Shown: one piece after another, positions 26,443 to 36,961 of the stretch
Layout of the letters: each line of letters opens with the position of its first letter
Position numbering within the stretch: the stretch's first letter is position 1
Assembly (NCBI RefSeq): GCF_013391105.1
Contig: NZ_CP058335.1
Location: 2,170,001 to 2,234,000 of the forward strand
Source: Natronomonas salina
GTDB lineage: Archaea > Halobacteriota > Halobacteria > Halobacteriales > Haloarculaceae
Reading direction: 5' to 3'
Length of the DNA stretch: 64,000 nt
The notes under the pieces: generated by a model
What the model saw: the letters and a program-made list of their open reading frames with translations, nothing else
Database searches by the model: none
Told to the model about the DNA's origin: nothing
Program-made: the position numbers and the translations under genes

Positions 26443-29400
26443 TCATGTGTCGTGGAGTGAGTGGCCATCGGGAGTGAGATCAATTCCATTGTACGACCGG
26501 ACTCGGTCGCCGTCGTCGCGGACTCGATCAACCTCGAAGTCCACGACGTTTCCGAGCTTCCGTGTGAACCAGCCCTTGTCCGTCGTGCCCTCGATGTCGG
26601 TGTCCTCGAGCCAGGCGAGGTACGCCTGAAACAGCTCATCCTCCAGAATTTGTGCTGCCTCAGATTCGCGAACGTACATCGCGGCGAATACCTCGACCGC
26701 ATCACTGTCTTGCTCGTCGACTACCGGCTGGCCGGTGTCTTGGTCGGGGGCTTCCTCGACGGATTCGGCATCCGTTCCATCGGTTGCTTCAGCTGCGTCA
26801 CGCTTTGGTACAGAAGAATCACCGTCGGAGGGCCAGAGGACGCCCTGATCGAGGCACTCTGAGAACGGATAGGTCGAACCGTTCTGGTAGAGGAGCGGCG
26901 ACCCGTCCTCGGGGAGGATCACGATGAGATAGCTATCCAGGTCGTAATCTCGATCGGGTAGTTGCTCACTCGGGAGGAACGGGCGTTTGATCGACACCCA
27001 GTCATCCTCGAAGGTGTCGCGGGACTCGTACTGTTGTGTCTCACCGGGCGTGTAGACGGTGTACCGTTCGGTCTCTCGGTCGTAGCTGTAATAGGCAGGC
27101 ACGGTATCCTTCGAGAGCGAGTCGACGTCGGGGACGCGAGTGAACTCCGTGTCGCCGTCCGAGAGCACGAGGTCGCCGTCGTCGCGCTGCCAGACCGTGC
27201 GGTTGGAGTCGCCGGTTCGCGGTCGGACAGCTGTCACGCCGCCTTGCACGGTCGCCCCGCCACCGAACGTCACGACCTCGTCGCAGGTGTAGAATTGCTC
27301 GGAGCCGTCGGCGAGTTCACGAAGCGGCGGGGAGCAGATGTTCTCGATTCTGGCCGCCCACTTCGTCGCGTCGTCACCTGGTCGAACCACGAAGATAGGC
27401 ATCCGATCGGCATGATGTGCTCGAGCGAGGTTCCGGAGGACCTTCGCCGGGCGATCGGGCGTCGTGGTCTCGGCCTCGATAGTGAACGCCGTATCGTAGT
27501 CCGGATGGACAGCGGTACCGTCGGGTTGTGTTCGGCCGTCCTGTTCGTGCAGCCGGACACTGAATCCCTGTTCGGTGAGCGCCCGTTCAGCGTCTGTGAG
27601 TAACGCGTCGTGGTCGTCACCGCCGGCCGACTGGACGTCACCCGTCGCCGGCGTCACCGCAGCGTTGCCGTCCTCGGAGAGTCGCGTGACGACGGTGTCC
27701 CGCTCTCGGTCAAGGTCAACTTCGATGAGCGGCGATGCCTCACGGACGTCCGGCAAGTCGACAGGGTCGACATCGGTCGCTGAGACATCCGTGTCGAAGG
27801 CTTCGATGCGAGTCATGAGTTCCGCGTCGACGTCAGGGGTGTCCACCCAGCCGTTCGTCTCACGGACGCCCTCGCGGAGCTGGACGGCACGAATCGCCTC
27901 GGCCATCGCCTCCGCAAGCAGCGACTCGACGCTCACTGCTTCGTTGGCGTCGCTGTAGACGAGGTTCTGGAGGATGTCGGCGTCCGTTAACGGGTCAGTC
28001 CCGTACCGCTCGAGGCTCTGTTCGATGACGTCGTGGACGGCGTCTGCAGACCGGAGTGGCGGATACACCGGGAACGTGTTCAGCAGAACGGGATCGGAGT
28101 ACCGGCCGTCCGCCAGCGGGAGTTTCGTCCAGACCTGATACTGGTCTGTTGAGATGAGGTCCTCGGCGTTGTAGCCACGGAATCGCTTCATCAGCAGCCG
28201 GGCGTCGTCGACGTCGTTCACCGAGAAGGTCACCAGGGTATCACAGTTGTTCAACATCGCCTTCCGCGTCGGCTCGGCGAGCTGTGAGGGATACTGCGTA
28301 GCGAGGGTCACCGAGAGCCGCATCGACCGAGCGCGAGCCAGCATCGATTCGACATCGAGGTTCTCGCTCGCGATCTCGTCGAACTCGTCACACAGGACGA
28401 AGTACGGGTCGAGTGGTGGCTCCTGCTCGTAGGAACGCTGCTGGATGGCGCTCCAGAGGTTCCGTAGCACGCCGAGCGTGACCATCTTCTTGATGTCGGT
28501 GTTCTCGACGGGCGTGCTGACGATCACGATGCGGTCGTTGGCCACGATGTCGCTGAAATCGATGGTGCTCTCGCGGTGGGCGATGATACGGCGGATGACT
28601 GCGTTCTCCACCCAGGTCTTGATGCGCTTCAGAAGCGGACGAACGGTCTCGTCGTCCATCGCAGCGATCTCGAGACAGAACTCTCGGACGTACGGGTCCT
28701 CGACGTCGCGTGCGAAGTCCTCGCGGCGGTCGGCGTTCAGCAGCGTGAAGTACATGTCGATCACCGAGAACGGCGTCTCGGACTGCATCATCGCCCGAGC
28801 CATCGACTCGGTGATCGACTCCATGTTGACGCCCCAGTACTCGTCGGTGTCGAAGATTGCTTTCAGGTTCTCGATGCGGTTCTCGATCTCGTTTTCACGG
28901 GCCGTTCGCGTCTCGCACTCGGGAAGTTCGAGGAAGTTGAGGCCGATCGTTCGGTCGTGCTCAGTGCTCCCGGGCTCGATCCAGACGACGTCGTCAAGGC
29001 GATGCCTCGGTAGCATCCGTAGCAGATCTCGGGAGTCGCGGGCCTTCGGGTCGATGTAGACGAATCCGTAGCCGGCGTATGCCCACTGGACCATCATATT
29101 GAGTAGCGTGGTCGATTTCCCGTAGCCCGTTGCGCCCGTGATCCAGAGATGGCGGAACAGGGCGTCGAACTGGATGGGTGCCTCACGGAACCCGCGATGC
29201 GTGTCCGCGTCGTATCCGATCCAGAGCGGGGGCTGGGATGCCTCGCCAGCTGCTTCGAACATCTCGCGGACCTGCGGGCCGGCGACGGTGCCCTCCTGCT
29301 CCGTCTCGGTGATGATGGGCGCCTCGCCGATCGAGATGGTATCCTGTACCGAGATATCGTAGTTGTCACCACAATGGGCCGGTGGAGTAGCTTCGGTCGA

Positions 29401-29457
29401 CTCCTCTGTCGGTGAGGATGACGACGAAGCGGCGGTTCCCATGAACCGCTCAAACAT
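26443..29457 (-). CDS. VirD4/TraG-type conjugative coupling ATPase
   Basis: 1,004 residues from ATG at 29457, which overlaps the upstream stop by 8 bases; the frame opens farther up but this start fits the operon. Walker A is G-A-T-G-Y-G-K-S-T at residues 108-116; Walker B is Y-F-V-L-C-D-E-F-D-E-I. Between them lie R-A-R-S-M-R-L-S-V-T-L-A-T-Q-Y and a TraM-recognition/TraG-like fold. The C-terminal 500 residues are acidic and hold an H-x-x-restriction-like region (H-P-D-Y-D-T-A-F-T-I-E-A-E) of unknown role. It should pump DNA or protein substrates into the secretion channel. Confidence 0.85.
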   Translation of the reverse strand: MFERFMGTAASSSSSPTEESTEATPPAHCGDNYDISVQDTISIGEAPIITETEQEGTVAGPQVREMFEAAGEASQPPLWIGYDADTHRGFREAPIQFDALFRHLWITGATGYGKSTTLLNMMVQWAYAGYGFVYIDPKARDSRDLLRMLPRHRLDDVVWIEPGSTEHDRTIGLNFLELPECETRTARENEIENRIENLKAIFDTDEYWGVNMESITESMARAMMQSETPFSVIDMYFTLLNADRREDFARDVEDPYVREFCLEIAAMDDETVRPLLKRIKTWVENAVIRRIIAHRESTIDFSDIVANDRIVIVSTPVENTDIKKMVTLGVLRNLWSAIQQRSYEQEPPLDPYFVLCDEFDEIASENLDVESMLARARSMRLSVTLATQYPSQLAEPTRKAMLNNCDTLVTFSVNDVDDARLLMKRFRGYNAEDLISTDQYQVWTKLPLADGRYSDPVLLNTFPVYPPLRSADAVHDVIEQSLERYGTDPLTDADILQNLVYSDANEAVSVESLLAEAMAEAIRAVQLREGVRETNGWVDTPDVDAELMTRIEAFDTDVSATDVDPVDLPDVREASPLIEVDLDRERDTVVTRLSEDGNAAVTPATGDVQSAGGDDHDALLTDAERALTEQGFSVRLHEQDGRTQPDGTAVHPDYDTAFTIEAETTTPDRPAKVLRNLARAHHADRMPIFVVRPGDDATKWAARIENICSPPLRELADGSEQFYTCDEVVTFGGGATVQGGVTAVRPRTGDSNRTVWQRDDGDLVLSDGDTEFTRVPDVDSLSKDTVPAYYSYDRETERYTVYTPGETQQYESRDTFEDDWVSIKRPFLPSEQLPDRDYDLDSYLIVILPEDGSPLLYQNGSTYPFSECLDQGVLWPSDGDSSVPKRDAAEATDGTDAESVEEAPDQDTGQPVVDEQDSDAVEVFAAMYVRESEAAQILEDELFQAYLAWLEDTDIEGTTDKGWFTRKLGNVVDFEVDRVRDDGDRVRSYNGIDLTPDGHSLHDT

Positions 29458-30712
29458 CTCTATCACCCGTCTGGTCGGTCCGCTGGCCTGCAGTTCGATT
29501 GCGAGACGAGGCCCATTCCCGGGAACCACTAGTCGGCTGAGACCGGGCTGGAGACTCCCGTTGCTCGACTCCGACGGTAGCCTCGGATTTGCCGGTGAAC
29601 CGCTCGGTGGCTGCAGGGACACTCACACCGTCGGCTTGGCGCGTCCAGTCGATCGCTGCGATGTCAACCTCGTCGTTCGGTAGATGCACGAGGCCGGCGA
29701 GTTCGGAAGTCGTCAGGACGTTCGGCCGCCCCCAGAGTATCCGATGTGTGAGACTCGCTGGGGTGTGAGCGCGCATTGCGGCGGCCTCGAGGACTGCGGG
29801 TACGTGGGTTCCAGGGACAAAGCGGGGTTCGAGACCTTGGTCGGTGTGCTCGTGGTCAAAACTGCTGACCGCGTCCGCGACGCGCTGGAGTCGATGGGTT
29901 GCTGTCTGCGGGTCAGGCGCGATTGCGACGGCTCGTATTGTCGTCGCGAATGCGGGCCGTCCGACTTGGCCCACGATGTCGTCGGCAGCCTGCGAATCGC
30001 GCGTCGACTGCACGACCTCTGGCTCCAGATACCCCTGGACGTGGCCTTTGCGTCGGTCGGCGGCGATGGATCCGACATTGCTCTTCCCGAAGCGGCCGAC
30101 GATTCCGCGACGCGTCCATCCCTTCCCGACGGGCATGAACACGATCTGCAGCATGACGGTCTCGTCGTCAGCGCCAATGAGTTGCGAGAGGATGGTTCGG
30201 TACGCGTCCGCCTCAAGCGCAGGCCGTGAGTCGAGGTGCTTCAGCGGAATTGCAGCGTCCTGGCGAAGCTCCAGATGGCACGCGACAGCGTGCCCTCCAG
30301 GGGAAACAGAAGGGAACAGCTCGTCGGTGACGACCTCGGTGTCGCTGTTCGGGTAGTGAGCACTGAGCAGACCGATTGCGTCGTGCGGTTCAGGCGCTCG
30401 CAGATGGAACGTGATCGTCCCCTCGTGGAACCAGATTTCACCGGCATAGACGGGCGCGCTCTTAGAGCGTAGGGTGCTCGCAGGCCTCGTATGGAGCCCG
30501 CGCAGAAATCGCGGGCCAGCTTCGAGTCCATCCGTATCCACGAAGGGTCGGATTCGAATCAGTGGTTCGTCGGCGGCCGCTTGGTCGATTCTGGTAATCG
30601 TCTCGGTCGTCAGTTCGGTGCTCTGGGACGACGATGCCGTGAGTCGATCGAAGAGCATTGATGGGAATCGATTTCGATTGGATTCTGGTCGGCTACTGGT
30701 CGTGACGGTCAT
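29450..30712 (-). CDS. Accessory protein of the secretion operon
   Basis: 420 residues from ATG at 30712 (MTVTTSSRPESNRNRF). The middle (L-R-A-P-E-P-H-D-A-I-G-L-L-S-A-H-Y-P-N-S-D-T-E-V and later H-L-P-N-D-E-V-D-I-A-A-I-D-W-T-R) resembles the N-terminal, non-ATPase part of HerA/TraG-type proteins. It lies immediately before the coupling ATPase, overlapping it by 8 bases, so the two may be split halves of a larger machine. The frame to 30838 overlaps the zinc-ribbon gene and is not preferred. Confidence 0.55.
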   Translation of the reverse strand: MTVTTSSRPESNRNRFPSMLFDRLTASSSQSTELTTETITRIDQAAADEPLIRIRPFVDTDGLEAGPRFLRGLHTRPASTLRSKSAPVYAGEIWFHEGTITFHLRAPEPHDAIGLLSAHYPNSDTEVVTDELFPSVSPGGHAVACHLELRQDAAIPLKHLDSRPALEADAYRTILSQLIGADDETVMLQIVFMPVGKGWTRRGIVGRFGKSNVGSIAADRRKGHVQGYLEPEVVQSTRDSQAADDIVGQVGRPAFATTIRAVAIAPDPQTATHRLQRVADAVSSFDHEHTDQGLEPRFVPGTHVPAVLEAAAMRAHTPASLTHRILWGRPNVLTTSELAGLVHLPNDEVDIAAIDWTRQADGVSVPAATERFTGKSEATVGVEQRESPARSQPTSGSREWASSRNRTAGQRTDQTGDRDV

Positions 30713-31885
30713 CTGTGAGTGCAGCGCGAAGCCGCTCGGGGAGTACGTCCAGGATTCGGTCGCGGGCCTGGGGGTCGGCGGGTAATCGGCGGCCGACGTA
30801 TGCGAGAGCGACACTGGCCGGGATGGCAGCGAGGACACCCGTCACGGGGCCAGCAAACATCCCAGTACGGGGGACTCCGACAGTGATTGCGAGTAGCCCC
30901 AGGAGGAGACCGAGCCGGGCCGTGAGTACCCAGGCAGTCCGCGTGGGCTGCCAGAGCTGATGGCGAGGTCGTGCCGGATGGCGAGGTCGATGAACCAGGC
31001 GACGCCAGCGGCACCGAGCAGCCAGACGGCGCCAGCGATAATCGCCACCGGCAGTGATGCCGGGAGAAGGCCAGTTTCGAGGCCGAGAATGCACAGCGCA
31101 CCGACGGCTGCTGTCGCCCCAGCGGCAGCGAGCGTAATCCAGGGCCGCTGATCCCGGCGTCGATACCCGCGTGGGTCATAGCGACCTCGCTCGACGTGGT
31201 GGACGGTGTAGGCCAGCCCGATCACGCCACCGACGAGCCACGGTTGCGAAAGGAGAGCTCGCCAGACCGACGCGGTCTCTGTGAGGACTACACTTGCCCA
31301 GCGACCGCCAGAAGCGATGTCGCCGTGGAGCGTCCCGACAACCCCAGCGAGGACGACAAAGAGCACGATGGTGACAAGCAGACCGACGAGGCAGGCGGCC
31401 ACCCGGCGTGCGAACAGTGAGGTGGCCGTCGGGTCGGAGAGCCAGTACGCGAGAAGTTCGCGACACGTTGGCGGCTGGTCTCGCTCTTGGGCACGCTTGG
31501 CGCGGACGTCGGCTCGCCACTCCGCAGTCGGCCGATTCACGCACGAGACACAGAGGAGGACCTTGTTCTCGACGGTGTAGACGTTCTCGACGAGGTTGCG
31601 GATGACGAACGGATTCCCCTCACCCAGATCCCCATTTATCGAGACGTGAACCGTCGATTGACACGCTTCGCAGGTGGCGCTCTCCCGTCCGAGAACGAGG
31701 TACAGCACCGCGCTGAGGCTGTACTCTCGCTTCAACGGTGAGCGGATGTCTGCTGAGCGTGCGGTCTCGTCGATGGGGCAGTACCCATCCGGACAGAGCC
31801 ACCGAGCGACTGTTCGACCGCAGCTGCTCGTCGGGCCCAGATCGCCACCGTCCGCTATGGGCTCCGGTGACGCAACGTCAGTCAC
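30693..31885 (-). pseudogene. Zinc-ribbon membrane protein of the secretion operon, frameshifted
   Basis: The frame from ATG at 31885 gives a zinc ribbon (C72, C75, C112, C115) and three or four membrane spans. It runs on to 30842, but after about 30960 it becomes low-likelihood S/P/G/R text. A second frame over 30693-30960 continues the protein convincingly: W-Q-P-T-R-T-A-W-V-L-T-A-R-L-G-L-L-L-G-L-L-A-I, another span and an R-rich tail ending at 30693. That end overlaps the next gene start (30712), as its operon neighbours do. One base missing near 30950-30965 restores a single gene of about 397 residues. Either a real mutation or a sequencing error. Confidence 0.6.
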
Positions 31886-33915
31886 GAAGATCCCCCTCCA
31901 TCGGTCGCCGCCTCAGGTTGGAACCCGGACGGTGAGTCGCCAGCTGTGCCGTCCGAAGCAGTCGTTGCTGTATCGTCACCGTCGATGATCGCTTCCTCTT
32001 CAGGGAGCGCAGTGACGCGGAGTGGATAGGTACCCGCCTCGTCGACGTCGAGTAGCGCGGTACTGAACCCGAGTCCCTCCTTCCCGACGACCGCGTCTCT
32101 GACGAACGCGGCCTGGGCGTCGGTCAAGCCCAGCGCGTCGGCGTGCTCTGGCGTGAGGTTCCCTTGTCGGTGCAGGAGCTTGATCGAGGACTGATTGATG
32201 AACGTCTCGGCACCCTCCGTGTTGTAGAAGTCCGCGAGTTCCTGGGTCACGAAGTGCAGCGAGAGATCAAGGTGGCGAGAGTGCCGTGTCGTCCGCTTCA
32301 ACCACTCGACGCTCCCTGGCGCCTCGACGAGATAATGCGCCTCGTCGATCGCGACAATCGTCTTCCCACTGGCGGCTTTCAGACGCTCGTAGACGGCATC
32401 GTACAGCGGCTGCATTACGAGGCCAGCCAATGCGTCGTCAGAGCCGCCACCGAACTGCTGGAGGTCGAGATAGATGACGCGGCTGTCCGTAAGGTCAACC
32501 TCGGTCTGACCGTTCAGGAACGCGAACTGGCCGCTACTCGTGAACGGCTCGAGGTTCAAGCGAAGGTCCTCGGCGTGCTGTTGCCACTTCTCGAGCTCCC
32601 CGTCGGAGTACTCCGTGCCGTCGAGCACCGTCGTCGGGGAGCGAGCGACGTTGCCCAGGACCGAGCGGACGTCACCGATAACTGGACTCTCATTGGTATG
32701 CGTCGAGGGATCGGCCGTGATGCCGTGCCTGGCGTACGCCTCGCGGACGCATCGTTCGAGAACCTGCCGCCGGTCGCCCAAGGGTGCGCCGACGTACGCG
32801 AAGAACGACCCGAAAAAGTCCATGACGGCACTGATCCGCTCTGTGAACGGGTTCAGGGATTCGTCCTCGAGGAGATGGCCGGGCGTCGGTCGGATCTCCA
32901 GTGGGTTGATTGTCCGTGTCCCGCCGATGACGTAGTGTTCTGCCTCGAGGCTGGCCGCGAGACTCGCGAAGCCGCCGACGGGGTCGATCATCACGACGCC
33001 CGTATCGCGGTCCTTGGCCACCCGTCGCAGCAGGAGGCGTTTCGTGTCGTAGGATTTCCCGGACCCGATCTCCCCCGCGACGAGCACGTTGTACCCGTTC
33101 TCGCGACAGAACCGGTCCAGGTAAATCGGTGCGTTCGTCGACGCGTGATACCCATAGAGGACGCCACTCTCCTCGATCATGGTGCTGGCAGCGAAGGGGA
33201 ACAGCGCCCCGGCAGCCTGCCCAAGCATCGGCGTCGTCTGCTCGAGGGCGTCCTTCGCGATGGGACTCCCCGTGACGAGAGCATCCGCCTGTCGGTAGGC
33301 TGCCGTCTTCGTCGTCAGGCGCTGCCGCTGCAGTTCCGTTCGGATACTCGAGGCGACGTTCTCGACCTGTGATTCGGAGTCGCCACGGATTGTCAGGTAG
33401 ATGCCGATATCGAGGACGCGTTGAGCGTTCTCCTGGAGCTGCTCGTAGACCGCTTCGTGCTCACGGATCCGGCGCTCCGTGACGGTTGCTTTCGCTGACC
33501 CCTGGTTCTGCGCCTCGATGTGGTCGACCTTCAGGGACTTGATGGCGCTCTCGAAGGCGACGAGCGACGTTCGTGGATCTTCCGGGGTCGCGTGGATCGT
33601 GACGTCGATGTCGGCGCTGGGATGGGTGCAGATGCGGTCGAGTAAGCCGGGCGAGGCCGACTCCGGGAACCCGGTAACGAAGAGAACCTTCACCCAACGG
33701 TCGCCGGTCCGTGCAACGTCGCTCTCGAGACGGACGCCGGACGGCGCCACTCGCGTCGCATGCCGAAGCTCTCGAGTCGTCTCATCCATTGATTCCTCCG
33801 ATGGGGACGGTGTTTCGGGAGTGTCTCCCACATCAGGGTCAGCATCCTGCTCCTCGTTTAGCTGAACAGTGCTACGCCAGGGAACTAGTCGGCTGAGGTG
33901 AGTTCGCAGTTGCAT
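31882..33915 (-). CDS. VirB4-type secretion ATPase
   Basis: 677 residues. Residues about 70-220 are the N-terminal VirB4/TraC domain. Walker A G-E-I-G-S-G-K-S-Y is at 281-289 followed by D-T-K-R-L-L-L-R-R; Walker B is T-I-V-A-I-D-E-A-H-Y-L. The segment F-V-T-Q-E-L-A-D-F completes a VirB4/HerA-type ATPase. This is the hallmark motor of type IV secretion systems. Overlaps on both sides (1 and 4 bases) place it in the operon core. Confidence 0.9.
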   Translation of the reverse strand: MQLRTHLSRLVPWRSTVQLNEEQDADPDVGDTPETPSPSEESMDETTRELRHATRVAPSGVRLESDVARTGDRWVKVLFVTGFPESASPGLLDRICTHPSADIDVTIHATPEDPRTSLVAFESAIKSLKVDHIEAQNQGSAKATVTERRIREHEAVYEQLQENAQRVLDIGIYLTIRGDSESQVENVASSIRTELQRQRLTTKTAAYRQADALVTGSPIAKDALEQTTPMLGQAAGALFPFAASTMIEESGVLYGYHASTNAPIYLDRFCRENGYNVLVAGEIGSGKSYDTKRLLLRRVAKDRDTGVVMIDPVGGFASLAASLEAEHYVIGGTRTINPLEIRPTPGHLLEDESLNPFTERISAVMDFFGSFFAYVGAPLGDRRQVLERCVREAYARHGITADPSTHTNESPVIGDVRSVLGNVARSPTTVLDGTEYSDGELEKWQQHAEDLRLNLEPFTSSGQFAFLNGQTEVDLTDSRVIYLDLQQFGGGSDDALAGLVMQPLYDAVYERLKAASGKTIVAIDEAHYLVEAPGSVEWLKRTTRHSRHLDLSLHFVTQELADFYNTEGAETFINQSSIKLLHRQGNLTPEHADALGLTDAQAAFVRDAVVGKEGLGFSTALLDVDEAGTYPLRVTALPEEEAIIDGDDTATTASDGTAGDSPSGFQPEAATDGGGSS

Positions 33916-35045
33916 TATCGGGTGTCCTCTGGAGAACCGTCGGTCGACGGGCGATACGTCTCGCGGTCATGCTGGTCGGAGTGCTCGGGCATGACGACGG
34001 GCGTTGTACGTAAGTTCGGCCCGTCGTCCGGGTACTCGGCTCGCTGACCGGTCCAGTATTCCTCGACGAGCGTCGTGAGATCAGCCGCCGAGACCGAGTG
34101 GACGTCGACACCGTCGACACTCGTCAGCTGGTCGACGAGGTGGCGGCGACGGTCGGTCAGGATCTCGCGTTGCCGCTCGACGACGGCTTCGCGACGGTCG
34201 TCGTACAGCAACCAGTCGGCGAGCGGTGGGGCGAGGCGTGGACCAACGACCGGCACGCCCTCGAGCCGCTGAATCCAGGGGTGGCTCTCGAGACTCACAG
34301 CCTGTATCGGGACTGGGACCAAGACGTGGTACTGGCGGATGCTGGTGCCGCGTTCGCGGAACTCCTGCGATCGACGGTTCCGATAGACGTCGACGATCTC
34401 CTGGAGTGCCGGGGTGGATTGGACGTCCGGGTCGGTGCGGCGGTCGTCGTACGCGGCAGTCATCCGCGCTGGGTCGACACGACGAGCCGACGAATGGATC
34501 TGGACGGGGTAGTCCAGCGCGTTCAGGACGTCGCCGAAGCCTCGGGCAGCCCGATTCCAGCGGTCGCTATCGGCGAGTGTGAGGTTCGCCGGGTCGATTC
34601 GGACCGCGCCGACCAGCGTCTCGTCGGGCCGGCGGATAGCATCGACTTCTGGTTCGACCGCCCGAACCCGGGTCAACTCCCGGACGTCCGGCGGCGTGTC
34701 ACTCTCCTCGCTTGCGGTGACCGTTGTGAACGTCATTGTCGAGTCACGGCGATGGTGTGAGATGAAGGACTGCAGGAGGCCGAGTGGCGTGCGATGGTCG
34801 GGACAGATGGCGACGTACAGGCCAGCGACACCGAGGATCGCCAAGGAAAGGGCGACGCCGACGAAGAAGCGGTCGGTCGTGAGGACCACGACCTCGAGGA
34901 CGAGCATCGCGACGCCGAGCACGGGTCCGAGGAACAGCAACTCCGCGTTGGAGATATCGGCGAACGCGAGGAATCCCGAGTCGGATCCGAAGTCGTCGAG
35001 AACGCGACGCTCCCAATCCCCGTCCTCCGGGCCGGGGCGGTTCAT
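33915..35045 (-). CDS. PrgI/VirB3-like membrane protein with VirB4-N-like tail
   Basis: 376 residues. Two spans lie at about residues 35-82 (A-E-L-L-F-L-G-P-V-L-G-V-A-M-L-V-L-E and G-V-A-L-S-L-A-I-L-G-V-A-G-L), as in small VirB3/PrgI proteins. The remaining 290 residues are soluble and alternate strands and helices like a VirB4 N-terminal domain. VirB3-VirB4 are often fused; here the joint gene is followed directly by VirB4. Confidence 0.65.
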   Translation of the reverse strand: MNRPGPEDGDWERRVLDDFGSDSGFLAFADISNAELLFLGPVLGVAMLVLEVVVLTTDRFFVGVALSLAILGVAGLYVAICPDHRTPLGLLQSFISHHRRDSTMTFTTVTASEESDTPPDVRELTRVRAVEPEVDAIRRPDETLVGAVRIDPANLTLADSDRWNRAARGFGDVLNALDYPVQIHSSARRVDPARMTAAYDDRRTDPDVQSTPALQEIVDVYRNRRSQEFRERGTSIRQYHVLVPVPIQAVSLESHPWIQRLEGVPVVGPRLAPPLADWLLYDDRREAVVERQREILTDRRRHLVDQLTSVDGVDVHSVSAADLTTLVEEYWTGQRAEYPDDGPNLRTTPVVMPEHSDQHDRETYRPSTDGSPEDTR

Positions 35046-36907
35046 TGGCCCTCACCTCGTCCAGTGTCTTCACCGCGGGCGTCGAAGACGGCGTCTCGAC
35101 TCATCCGACTGGCCTCGGCAGAGCTCACACCCCAGTCTGACCCGGCGACCGCTGACGCGTCGTACAGCGTCCCATCCTCGGTACCCCGCAGGTAGATACC
35201 GTCGTGGTCGCCGTCGGAATCGTAGGCGTCAACGAATCGGTCGTGCTCACGGACGACGAGTTCGCGGTTCAGCCCGGACGATTCGACCGGCTGGAACTCG
35301 CCGTCGTTGACGAACCCCGGCTGGTAGCGTTGGTTGCCTGGGAGGTCGTGTTCGCCCGACACGTTGATTGGCCCGCTCTCACTCGAGGACCCACCGCCAG
35401 CACTCACGTTCGTGCCCCCCGCCGTCGGTGACTCGCTGGCTTGCCCCATCGGACCGGGACGGCCACCGGTCGGCGTTTCGGGAGTCGAGACACCGACGGA
35501 ACCATCAGTTGACGTCCCCGGCCGAGAAGCGCCGTCGGAAACACTGAGCCCACTCCCGAGTCTCGACCCGCTATTCGTACCAGTGGTAACTGCTCCATTG
35601 CCCGACCCACCAGGCGAGGCAGCATTCGCGGCACTCTCGGAAGCTGCACTGGCGGCGCTGGTTGCGTCTGCACCTGAACCGGCTCCAGGGCGAGGAATCG
35701 ACGCATTCCCGGCAAGCGACTGAGCGCCGGATTTCGCTCGGGAGTACATTGCAGCGCCACCGATGCCGGCCATGATACCGCCGGCAGTCCGGGCGGCACG
35801 CGAGCCAAGTAGCATCCACAGGGTGGCGACGAGGGCGGCCAGCTGCGTGACGAACGTGACAATCGCGAAGGCGAGCATGCCCGCGATTTCGGCGAACCCG
35901 CCGACGGCGACAGCCTCCTCGATGAAGCGCATCATCCCACCGGCCACGTGAGCGCCGGCCCCGAGGACGAGCGCCGCCGGCAGCGGGAAGAACGCAGCGC
36001 GGATGAAGATATCCCAGCCGGTCTGCCCAAACTGGCCGACAGTCTGCAGCACACCGCCAGTGTCGAACAGCATGAGCGCCGAGAACACCGGCAGGAAGAC
36101 CATGAAGGTGAGACACAGGAAGTACGCCAGCAGCGTCGCCACCAGCAGGATGGTCGTGACCGTAGCAGTTCCTAGCCAGAGGAGCCCGGCGAGCAGGCCG
36201 GTGCCGAGGATGCTCCCGACGCCGGACTGCGGGCCCATCACGAGTTGGTCGCCGCGTGGTGCAACCGCGAGGATCAACCCGTTCGCGAGGTGGAGGATGA
36301 ATGCGCCGATCCACCAGGAGCCGAGGGTGAATACGAGGTTTCGGCCGATGTGGCGCTCGATCTGGAATCCATGGGCAGCGAACGAGGCCGCGGGGCGAAA
36401 CCGACTGGCGAGCGCCACGCCGACACCGAGAACCCATACGAGGAACCCGAGCGGCAGCCCGACTGAGGTCCAGCCTGCATAGGCACCGGCCATTGGCTGG
36501 TTCGTCGGTGGTCGAAACACCACGATTTCGGAGCCTTGCTTCGGCGCTGGCCGATGCAGGATCACCTCGAGCACGCTCCGTGCGATGTCCTGGGTTACGT
36601 CGAGCGCGCCACCGAGGAGACTCCGCTTGGTGTCCTCGATGGCGTTACAGATCGCCCCCTCAATAGGTCCCTTTCCGTCACACGCATTGTGCGAATCCCC
36701 AGTCGCGGCCTCCTCAGTTGTCGTGCTGTTGTTGACCGTGAGATTCACGGTAGACGCAGTGCTCGAGGATACGAGGAACGGTGTGAAGAGGCCAGTCGTC
36801 ACCAAGCAGATGCTGACGAACAGAATCAATCGACGCCGAGTAAGGGCATCAGTACCCCGCTTGCGTCGAGGACCCAAGTGGCGTTCACAGAACGTAGATT
36901 CGAGCAT
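35042..36907 (-). CDS. TrbL/VirB6-like multi-span membrane channel protein
   Basis: 621 residues: an N-terminal signal-anchor span (27-50), then about seven further spans between residues 140 and 390, then a G/S/T/P-rich, probably disordered C-terminal 230 residues. The early C-D-G-K-G-P-I-E-G-A-I-C-N-A-I loop likely carries a disulfide on the outside. This layout is that of TrbL/VirB6 inner-membrane channel proteins. Confidence 0.65.
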   Translation of the reverse strand: MLESTFCERHLGPRRKRGTDALTRRRLILFVSICLVTTGLFTPFLVSSSTASTVNLTVNNSTTTEEAATGDSHNACDGKGPIEGAICNAIEDTKRSLLGGALDVTQDIARSVLEVILHRPAPKQGSEIVVFRPPTNQPMAGAYAGWTSVGLPLGFLVWVLGVGVALASRFRPAASFAAHGFQIERHIGRNLVFTLGSWWIGAFILHLANGLILAVAPRGDQLVMGPQSGVGSILGTGLLAGLLWLGTATVTTILLVATLLAYFLCLTFMVFLPVFSALMLFDTGGVLQTVGQFGQTGWDIFIRAAFFPLPAALVLGAGAHVAGGMMRFIEEAVAVGGFAEIAGMLAFAIVTFVTQLAALVATLWMLLGSRAARTAGGIMAGIGGAAMYSRAKSGAQSLAGNASIPRPGAGSGADATSAASAASESAANAASPGGSGNGAVTTGTNSGSRLGSGLSVSDGASRPGTSTDGSVGVSTPETPTGGRPGPMGQASESPTAGGTNVSAGGGSSSESGPINVSGEHDLPGNQRYQPGFVNDGEFQPVESSGLNRELVVREHDRFVDAYDSDGDHDGIYLRGTEDGTLYDASAVAGSDWGVSSAEASRMSRDAVFDARGEDTGRGEGQ

Positions 36908-36961
36908 ACGAATCGATTGTGGAATGGCGGGGGTGCTCGTGAATCGGGAAGGGCTTCCGGG

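Noticed and set aside
32143-33372. 409-codon plus-strand frame over the VirB4 gene
   Set aside because: Antisense shadow; VirB4 has Walker motifs and operon overlaps.
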